Shown piece by piece: positions 7,469 to 12,309 of a DNA stretch of 12,309 bases; positions within the stretch are counted from its first letter, which is position 1, and each line of letters opens with the position of its first letter. Source of the stretch: Alphaproteobacteria bacterium (lineage in GTDB: Bacteria > Pseudomonadota > Alphaproteobacteria > RF32 > CAG-239); NCBI GenBank assembly GCA_024408895.1, contig JAKSUO010000023.1, forward strand, positions 1-12,309, given 5' to 3'. The translations under genes were made by a program, and so were the position numbers. Below the pieces are notes generated by a model that was not told the DNA's origin, did no database searches, and saw nothing but the letters and a program-made list of their open reading frames with translations.

Positions 7469-7495
7469 GAGGCTGGAATTACAGCCTCTTTTTTT
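7469..7495 (+). terminator. Strong intrinsic terminator ahead of the late operon
   Basis: A perfect 7-bp GC-rich stem GAGGCTG / CAGCCTC (extendable by one A-T pair) with a six-base loop GAATTA is followed by seven T residues (7489-7495). It lies between the DUF6456-like gene and the GroES-like gene, only 16 bases before the latter's start. Without antitermination it should stop both read-through from upstream and transcription from the candidate late promoter. Confidence 0.88.
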
Positions 7496-7511
7496 GTAGA
7501 AAGGAGTTATA

Positions 7512-7757
7512 ATGCTGAAAGCTGTAGCAGACCGAATTATTGTGAAGTTGGATGAAACGGCGCAATCTGCGCTGATTATGCCTAATGTGGAATTTAATAC
7601 ACGTAACAGCGGCGTAGTATTAAGCGTGGGCGAAAAGGTGACCTTGGTTAATCCCGGAGACCACGTTGTTTTTCATTTGTTTGACGAACTGCCGCTTCCG
7701 GATGAAGGTGTTGTTGTTATTCGGGAGAAAAGTTTGTTGGGGGTTTATGCGGAATAA
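7512..7757 (+). CDS. Phage GroES-like co-chaperonin
   Basis: An 81-residue protein with the GroES (Cpn10) pattern: the N-terminal strand LKAVADRIIVKLDET, a mobile-loop-like segment with a hydrophobic triplet (ALIMP, where GroES has IVL) that would bind GroEL, the core GVVLSVGEKV, the conserved PGDHVVF turn (GroES VGDIVIF), and the C-terminal strand IREKSLLGVYAE (GroES MSESDILAIVEA). It is about 16 residues shorter than E. coli GroES; the missing part corresponds to the roof hairpin, which T4 Gp31 also lacks. Cytoplasmic, it would cap host GroEL, probably to help fold virion proteins. Ribosome binding site AAGGAG is at 7501-7506. It is the first gene after the terminator and 21 bases before the portal gene. 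The fold is fairly sure; the role as a capsid-folding cofactor is by analogy with Gp31. Confidence 0.85.
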   Translation: MLKAVADRIIVKLDETAQSALIMPNVEFNTRNSGVVLSVGEKVTLVNPGDHVVFHLFDELPLPDEGVVVIREKSLLGVYAE

Positions 7758-7778
7758 TTTTTCTATAAGGAGATATAT

Positions 7779-9521
7779 ATGCAAAAAAATACAGAAAATC
7801 GCAAAGATTTGCGAGATGAGTGGCAGAATAAAATTGCCGCTTCCGAAAAAAAATATGCCGACTATTACAACTTAATACATGAAATACGAGAGTATTATCG
7901 TAATGACAGGCGAAAAAACAAACAAAACATTTTTTGGGCTTCAGTGGAAACGTTGAAGCCTTTTTTATACTTCAAACAACCATTACCATTTATTGTGCGT
8001 CGCAATAAAACGTCGGATGAAGTGGAATCATTGGCCGCCAAAATTTTGGAGCGGGCTCTGATTTGGAATATGAAACAATTTGATTTTGACAGTGTCATAA
8101 AATATGCCCGAAACGATTTCTTGCTTTCGGGTATGGGAATATTGTGGGAGCAATATGTTCCGTCATTTCGTTATATTGGGAACGATATGATAAAAAGCGG
8201 AGAAGAAGTTGATACTGTTTATATCAGCCCGCTTAATTTTATTGCCGACAGCGAAGACGTTAACGTATGGGAAGATGTTGAATGGGTTGCTCGTAAAACG
8301 TATTTAAATCTGAATGATGTGGCCGAACAATTTAATCCGGAAGTTGCCGATTATTTGCGAACATCATTTGGGGATTCGCACAGTGCAACCGTGTATGAAA
8401 TATGGGATAAGCCTACACATTCTGTATATTATTTATGTCCGGAATATCCGTATGATTTTCTTGATGTTTATGAAGATACCTTGCATTTAAGCGGCTTTTT
8501 TCCGTGTCCGAAGCCGATTATGGCAACTATGACAAATGACGGTATTATTCCGGTTCCTGATTATTGTGAGATAAAAAGTCTATTAGACGAGCTTGATGGT
8601 GTAAACAATCGTATGCGGCTTACAATGCAGGCCTTAAAGGTTTCCGGTTGTTACGACAACAGTTTTCCTGAGCTGGCAAATATTTTGGATAAGGACGTGA
8701 CTTTAATTTCGTTATCTGATTTTGATAAGCTCAAAGATGCCGGCGGATTGCGGGGTATTATAGAATTTGCGCCGATAGAACAGTATGTTAATGCGTTGCG
8801 CGCCTTGGCTGAAAGACGGCAAGTTTTAATATCTTCAATTTATGAAGTTACCGGTGTCAGCGATATTATGCGCGGTTCTTCTCAAGCAAGCGAAACAGCA
8901 ACAGCCGTAACGCAAAAAACAAATTTCGGAACATTGCGTAATCAAGACAGGCAAAATGATATGCAACGTTTCTTGAAAGACTTGTTGTGTACTAAAGCCG
9001 AAATTATTTGTGAGCAATTTTCACCGGAATTTTTGATAAGTTTTCTGAATATGGACGAACGCAAAAATATGCCGATGGTTGTTGCTGCCGTTAAATTGCT
9101 GAAAACCGAAAAACTGCGTGATATGATAATTGATTTAGAAACTGACGGTTGCTACAATCAGGAAAAAGAAGAAGCAACAATTTTAAAAGTTTTGAGCAAT
9201 ATCAATGAGATGATAAATTATGCTTTCGCAATTGTTTCCAAACAGCCGGCGTTATTACCCTTATATAAGCGAATGATTGAAAGTGCAGTGGCGACTATGC
9301 CGAATGCACGACAATTTGATGCCGTTATGGAGGAGGCGTTTATTAAAATATCCGCCGAATTAAATGCGCCGGATGCGCCGCAAACAACGCCGAATAATGA
9401 AATGGTTGAAATTCAAAAGCAAAAAAATGCTCAAGATTATGCCATCAAAAAAGAACAAAACGAAATTAAACGCGAGGAGCTGAATTTGAAAAAAGCCGTC
9501 GCAATTGCAGATAACAACTAG
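7779..9521 (+). CDS. Phage portal protein (podovirus/P22-type)
   Basis: The 580-residue portal forms the ring at one capsid vertex through which DNA is packaged and ejected. The clearest evidence is the stem/crown-side motif IYEVTGVSDIMRG (354-366) with SETATA (371-376), followed by a long helix with repeated basic residues (RNQDRQNDMQRFLKDLL) and AEIICEQFSPEFL. This run is characteristic of P22-like and other podovirus portals. Earlier sections fit too: the N-terminal helical part, NIFWASVETLKPFLYFKQP, and VYISPLNFIADSEDVNVWEDV. The C-terminus (about 540-580) is a charged helix likely to form a barrel or coiled coil. Ribosome binding site AAGGAG (7767-7772) sits 6 bases before the ATG. No terminase gene precedes it and no scaffold or capsid gene follows it, which is unusual for a portal. 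Confidence 0.93.
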   Translation: MQKNTENRKDLRDEWQNKIAASEKKYADYYNLIHEIREYYRNDRRKNKQNIFWASVETLKPFLYFKQPLPFIVRRNKTSDEVESLAAKILERALIWNMKQFDFDSVIKYARNDFLLSGMGILWEQYVPSFRYIGNDMIKSGEEVDTVYISPLNFIADSEDVNVWEDVEWVARKTYLNLNDVAEQFNPEVADYLRTSFGDSHSATVYEIWDKPTHSVYYLCPEYPYDFLDVYEDTLHLSGFFPCPKPIMATMTNDGIIPVPDYCEIKSLLDELDGVNNRMRLTMQALKVSGCYDNSFPELANILDKDVTLISLSDFDKLKDAGGLRGIIEFAPIEQYVNALRALAERRQVLISSIYEVTGVSDIMRGSSQASETATAVTQKTNFGTLRNQDRQNDMQRFLKDLLCTKAEIICEQFSPEFLISFLNMDERKNMPMVVAAVKLLKTEKLRDMIIDLETDGCYNQEKEEATILKVLSNINEMINYAFAIVSKQPALLPLYKRMIESAVATMPNARQFDAVMEEAFIKISAELNAPDAPQTTPNNEMVEIQKQKNAQDYAIKKEQNEIKREELNLKKAVAIADNN

Positions 9522-9537
9522 AATAGGAGTAAAAATA

Positions 9538-9942
9538 ATGCCTTTTGATTCACAAGGAAACTTTACCAGAGTTCATAACTGGGAAGAAGACAGAGAAAAT
9601 GACATTGAAATCATTTCATCTCGTCATGACGAAGAAGATGATAATTTTGCACAAGGCTTAAGCCAATGTATGTTGCGAGACGGCAATTCGCCTATGCAAA
9701 ATAATTTAAATATGGGAAATTTCCAAGTTAATAACGTGGCAAACGGAACGGCTTTAACCGATGCGGTTAATAAAGGACAGCTTAGCGGTGTTGATAATAG
9801 CTGTGTGCATAAAACCGGCAATGAAACAATATCCGGTAATAAAACATTGACGGGTTCAACATCAATTACAACGGCAACCATGACAACCGCAACCGTAACA
9901 ACCACCTTAAATATACCGGGGGGCAAAATATGGATTGCCTGA
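9538..9942 (+). CDS. Stand-alone tail-fibre N-terminal anchor protein
   Basis: The start at 9538 is chosen over the in-frame ATG at 9505 because AGGAG (9525-9529) is correctly spaced for it and the earlier start would lie inside the portal gene; this gives 134 residues. The first part (FTRVHNWEEDRENDIEI, then RHDEEDDNFAQGLSQC) resembles the virion-attachment domain seen at the start of fibre proteins in alphaproteobacterial phages. It is followed by LNMGNFQVNNVANGTALTDA and VNKGQL, a common fibre-stalk motif. Residues 90-105 (VHKTGNETISGNKTLT) recur in the long fibre gene downstream. The end is a Thr-rich repeat and GGKIWIA. Normally such a domain is fused to a stalk and tip, whereas here it stops after 134 residues. 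It probably links the tail to the separately encoded fibre chains. The family match is from memory. Confidence 0.78.
   Translation: MPFDSQGNFTRVHNWEEDRENDIEIISSRHDEEDDNFAQGLSQCMLRDGNSPMQNNLNMGNFQVNNVANGTALTDAVNKGQLSGVDNSCVHKTGNETISGNKTLTGSTSITTATMTTATVTTTLNIPGGKIWIA
9868..9906 (+). repeat. 15-base tandem repeat inside the anchor gene
   Basis: About two and a half copies of a 15-base unit (acaacggcaaccatg / acaaccgcaaccgta / acaaccacc) encode a five-residue Thr-rich period, TTATM TTATV TTT. It probably forms a short repetitive beta segment and could change length by slippage. Confidence 0.7.
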
Positions 9943-9976
9943 TTGAGAGGTGATACCAAAAATGTGGAGATAGATA

Positions 9977-10660
9977 ATGAGTATATTAACAAAGAAATTA
10001 CACATCACAAATACTGGCGGTTCGGAAGAAACCGCCAATATTTATACAACAACGAGCGAATGTCCCGAGCCTAATTTAAAGGTTAAAGTTGATGAAACTA
10101 ACGGCTATGTGAAACTCGGCAGCACAACAAGTCCGTTTGCTACTAAAGGACGGGTGTATCGCACGAGTGATAATACGACGTATGCGATATTAAAACAACA
10201 TACTGTATCTGATTTTCCGGTTTCGTGGGGAAAATTTACCGGTTTTAAGTGCGCTCTGACTATGAATAAGGACTACAATACTTATCAATACGGGTGGTCA
10301 TTGCATTTTCAAAACGGGACTTTGCCTATTCCGGTTGGTTATAGTGCAACCGGTTCAAGTGTTACTTGGGATGCGGATAATTACGAAGAAACGACTTTAA
10401 GCAGTTTAAATTCGGCAATTTATGCAGGCGGTAATGTCAATAAATGGGTCAATGCCCAAGCTTTTGAGCAGGACGGATATTTAATCTGGTGGGACAGTAA
10501 TAATCAAGGAGTAGCGATTATTAGCAAAAGGACGGCAATGAGCTGGGGTTGGCCGAATGAAAGTGTTGAAACAACTGACTTTACGGCAAGTGTTTCCGAT
10601 GGTGTTTTAATCATCAAAAAGAACGGTTCAACGTTCAAAACTTTTAATGTTTATGTTTAG
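9977..10660 (+). CDS. Probable tail-fibre / tail-associated protein
   Basis: A 227-residue protein with no enzyme motif. The N-terminus (LTKKLHITNTGGSEETANIY followed by a TNGYVKLG turn and KGRVYRTSDNTTYAILK) resembles a small beta-rich module found at the start of phage tail appendage proteins. The rest is rich in Gly, Ser, Thr, Asn, Tyr and Trp with alternating hydrophobic residues, as expected for beta-structured virion surface proteins (for example GYLIWWDSNNQGVAI). No signal peptide or membrane segment is visible. GGAG (9966-9969) precedes the ATG by 7 bases. Its position between the anchor protein and the BppU-like protein supports a virion role. A carbohydrate-binding function is possible but not shown. 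Confidence 0.65.
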   Translation: MSILTKKLHITNTGGSEETANIYTTTSECPEPNLKVKVDETNGYVKLGSTTSPFATKGRVYRTSDNTTYAILKQHTVSDFPVSWGKFTGFKCALTMNKDYNTYQYGWSLHFQNGTLPIPVGYSATGSSVTWDADNYEETTLSSLNSAIYAGGNVNKWVNAQAFEQDGYLIWWDSNNQGVAIISKRTAMSWGWPNESVETTDFTASVSDGVLIIKKNGSTFKTFNVYV

Positions 10661-10673
10661 AGGAGAGTGAAAA

Positions 10674-11027
10674 ATGAGTGGGACAATTCAAAATAATTTA
10701 ATTACGGTGCGTCAAGGCGACAGTTTCGCCATTAATATTTGTGTGCGTAAGGCTTGTAAACCGGTTGATTTAACCGGTGCAACGCTTTTGATGCAGGTTA
10801 AAGATGCCGGCGGTAATGTCATGTTTGCCGTTAATGGTACGGCAGTTGATGTGGTGCATGGCAAAATGGCTTTGCTTTTAACACCGAGCGAAACCAATAT
10901 TGCTGTCGGTGATTATGTTACCGATATTCAATTAACCGGTGCTGATGGTTCGGTTAATACCATTTTTCCGGCCAATGTAAATGCTGTCGCAACATTTAGG
11001 GTAACACCGCAAGTTACGGAGGGATAA
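10674..11027 (+). CDS. BppU-like baseplate/tail protein with an immunoglobulin-type fold
   Basis: A 117-residue protein resembling the N-terminal domain of the baseplate upper protein family (BppU_N). Matching elements are VRQGDSF (12-18), PVDLTGATLLMQVKD (30-44), a LTPSETN segment, GDYVTDIQLTGADGSV, and a final strand ending ATFRVTPQ. This gives a compact beta-sandwich that typically attaches a receptor-binding fibre to the tail or baseplate. In fused forms the domain sits at the start of the fibre; here it is a separate gene directly before the long fibre gene, with one base between the TAA and the next ATG. Ribosome binding site AGGAGAG is at 10661-10667. It likely serves as an adaptor for the 393-residue fibre. 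The family assignment is from motif recognition only. Confidence 0.75.
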   Translation: MSGTIQNNLITVRQGDSFAINICVRKACKPVDLTGATLLMQVKDAGGNVMFAVNGTAVDVVHGKMALLLTPSETNIAVGDYVTDIQLTGADGSVNTIFPANVNAVATFRVTPQVTEG

Positions 11028-11028
11028 T

Positions 11029-12210
11029 ATGCAAATTGAAGTAGAAAATTCAGAGTATGCCGTTGAATTTACTGCTGTTAATATGGATGTTGCGGTAACA
11101 TCAAGCGTTCCGTTGGAAATAAATATCGCTAATGCGGTGCGCGTTGATGTTGGCGAGGTGGTTCAGTATATTAAATCGGGTGAAACAGAAATCAATAATT
11201 ATGTTAATTCAACGGTAAAGCCGAACATTGACGCTTATATTGATTTAGCAAAAGATTGGGCAGACAAAACTGACGGCACGGTTGATGGAGTTGAATACAG
11301 TGCAAAATATTATGCCAACAAGGCGGAAACCATAATCGGAAGTTTGGCACCCGTGGCGACAACTGGTGATTATAACGATTTGAGTAATAAACCCAGTATT
11401 CCGACAGTGCCAACAAAAACATCAGATTTAACAAACGATAGTGGGTTTGTAACCTCAAGCGCATTGACGGATTATGCAACGCAAACGTGGGTTGAGAATA
11501 AAGGTTATATAACGGGTATTACGTCCGGCAATGTAACAACGGCTTTGGGATATACGCCGGCAGACGATACCGCAGTTGTGCATACATCTGGCAATGAAAC
11601 AATAGATGGTATTAAAACATTTACGAGTAGTTTAACAAAAAAAGCTAACTCAGTTACCAAAGGAACAAACCCGTCAAGTGCTCAATATTGGCAATTATCA
11701 TTTACTGACAAAAATGGTTCAGGCGTAAACAATCGCATAGGTCTCGTAGAAACAAAACTAGATACAAACGGCAATGTTGAAACTGCGATGAGTGCTTATA
11801 AAAACACCAACGGGTCAGCTGATTTAGCTAGAATATATGTGGTATATACTCAAAGTGGGGAAAAATATACTTATGCTCCGGCAAGTGATGTAGTTAATTC
11901 AATAGTTACCACAAGCGCAATTAACAAAGCTAAAAATGGATATGTTAAATTGGGTAATGGAATAATAATTCAATGGGGAATGTTATCCGCAACAAATAGT
12001 TCTTTAACATTCCCAACGGCTTTTAGTAATACAAATTATTCAATAAATATATTTGCTTTGTCTAATTCTCAAAATACTGAATCAACGAACCACTCAATGG
12101 CAGCAAGTAAAACAACAACAGGTATATCTTGGATAAGAATGGGACAATACGCAAATGCAGGACATACCGATAACCAATATACACATAATTGGATAGCTAT
12201 AGGATATTAA
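11029..12210 (+). CDS. Tail fibre protein with gp53-like C-terminal receptor-binding tip
   Basis: A 393-residue modular fibre. An N-terminal beta region (1-60) is followed by a helical stalk motif (AKDWADKTDGT at 74-84, EYSAKYYANKAE at 89-100). The gut-phage fibre module then runs from GDYNDLSNKPSIP (113) through PTKTSDLTNDSGFVT (128-142), TTALGYTP (170-177) and VVHTSGNETIDGIKTF (183-198). A shaft domain with LSFTDKNG follows, and from about 303 the tip begins with NGYVKLGNGIIIQWG and ends WIAIGY, the pattern of the gp53-like C-terminal tail-fibre domain. The tip probably binds the host surface. The ribosome binding site GGAGGG (11018-11023) lies inside the end of the preceding gene, suggesting coupled translation. 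From about 11640 the sequence seems more AT-rich than the stalk, hinting at a swapped tip. Confidence 0.85.
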   Translation: MQIEVENSEYAVEFTAVNMDVAVTSSVPLEINIANAVRVDVGEVVQYIKSGETEINNYVNSTVKPNIDAYIDLAKDWADKTDGTVDGVEYSAKYYANKAETIIGSLAPVATTGDYNDLSNKPSIPTVPTKTSDLTNDSGFVTSSALTDYATQTWVENKGYITGITSGNVTTALGYTPADDTAVVHTSGNETIDGIKTFTSSLTKKANSVTKGTNPSSAQYWQLSFTDKNGSGVNNRIGLVETKLDTNGNVETAMSAYKNTNGSADLARIYVVYTQSGEKYTYAPASDVVNSIVTTSAINKAKNGYVKLGNGIIIQWGMLSATNSSLTFPTAFSNTNYSINIFALSNSQNTESTNHSMAASKTTTGISWIRMGQYANAGHTDNQYTHNWIAIGY

Positions 12211-12220
12211 GGAGACAACA

Positions 12221-12309
12221 ATGTTTGAGAATTGGAAAATATTAAAAACGGAACTTGATGAAAAAAGAGATGAGTATTCACAAGTTGCTAAATGGTGCAA
12301 TGAAAACGG
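12221..12309 (+). CDS. Small phage gene of unknown function (partial, runs off the right edge)
   Basis: An ATG at 12221 with GGAG (12211-12214) six bases upstream opens a frame of 29 codons to the window edge. The visible part begins MFENWKILKTELDE and continues with EYSQVAKWCNEN, a charged helical start. It lies 10 bases after the fibre gene and is probably the next gene of the late operon. The function is not recognisable; small accessory, fibre-assembly or lysis genes are common at this place. Confidence 0.7.
   Translation, partial: MFENWKILKTELDEKRDEYSQVAKWCNEN

Larger units (their letters stand above)
6108..12309. mobile_element. Prophage or prophage remnant, left portion (continues past the right edge)
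   Basis: From just after priA to the window end the genes form a recognisable phage sequence: divergent HTH regulator with a small membrane protein, DUF6456-like protein, GroES-like co-chaperonin, portal protein and several tail-fibre genes. The portal and fibre motifs are the strongest evidence. No integrase, attachment site, terminase or capsid gene is visible. The exact left boundary is inferred from the change in gene content at 6105-6108 rather than from an att repeat. Whether the element is complete cannot be judged from this window. Confidence 0.85.

Noticed and set aside
7666..7875. A 69-codon frame overlapping the end of the GroES-like gene and the start of the portal gene
   Set aside because: It overlaps two well-supported genes in another frame, has no ribosome binding site, and its composition looks like an out-of-frame reading.
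9624..9992. A 122-codon minus-strand open frame opposite the anchor gene
   Set aside because: It is antisense to a gene with clear fibre motifs and arises from that gene's biased Thr/Asn/Gly codons.
9940..10062. Possible read-through or frameshift joining the 134-residue anchor protein to the next fibre gene
   Set aside because: The frame after the TGA at 9940 stays open only to a stop near 10079 and is not in the frame of the 227-residue gene. That gene has its own ribosome binding site, so a genuine separate gene is simpler.
11029..12210. Diversity-generating retroelement target in the fibre tip
   Set aside because: No nearby near-identical template repeat, adenine-biased variable repeat or reverse transcriptase is visible, and the tip matches the gp53-like fold rather than a C-type lectin.

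Overview
The window joins a chromosomal housekeeping segment (about 1-6104) to the left part of a tailed-phage prophage or prophage remnant (about 6105-12309). Base composition is AT-rich, roughly 40% GC by eye. TGA is used as an ordinary stop in several genes, so the standard bacterial code applies. The style of the host proteins (PhoR-like kinase, MutS, MazG-like enzyme, PriA) and of the phage proteins (a DUF6456-like protein and a characteristic fibre-anchor protein) suggests a low-GC alphaproteobacterium, possibly a gut-associated or otherwise uncultured lineage. That placement is inference from protein character; no rRNA or other taxonomic marker lies in the window.

Chromosomal part. A minus-strand membrane sensor histidine kinase runs off the left edge just after its phospho-acceptor histidine. 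Divergent from it, three plus-strand genes form a tight operon: mutS (mismatch recognition), a MazG-family nucleotide pyrophosphohydrolase, and priA (replication restart helicase). Each junction is a TAATG stop/start overlap, so the three are probably translationally coupled. Together they make a genome-maintenance operon covering mismatch repair, nucleotide pool sanitation and fork restart.

Phage part. Three bases after the priA stop, a minus-strand pair begins: a small tail-anchored membrane protein and an XRE-type helix-turn-helix regulator, which is transcribed first. The 111-base gap between the regulator and the next plus-strand gene holds back-to-back sigma70-like promoters, each with a small palindrome over its -35 box, which looks like a lysogeny switch. 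The first rightward gene encodes a DUF6456-like protein. Immediately after it come a sigma70-like promoter, a duplicated 16-base element containing a -10-like sequence, and a strong intrinsic terminator. This layout resembles the Q / pR' / tR' late-gene switch of lambdoid phages.

Downstream is the presumed late operon: a GroES-like co-chaperonin without a roof hairpin, a podovirus/P22-type portal protein, and a run of tail-fibre genes. The fibre genes are a stand-alone virion-anchor protein, a second fibre/tail module, a BppU-like immunoglobulin-type baseplate protein, and a long fibre ending in a gp53-like receptor-binding tip. A further small gene begins at the right edge. Terminase, scaffold, major capsid, tail-tube and integrase genes are not seen. 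The portal is followed directly by fibre genes, so the phage has either an unusual gene order or a deletion. There is no tRNA, rRNA, CRISPR array or insertion sequence that I can support.
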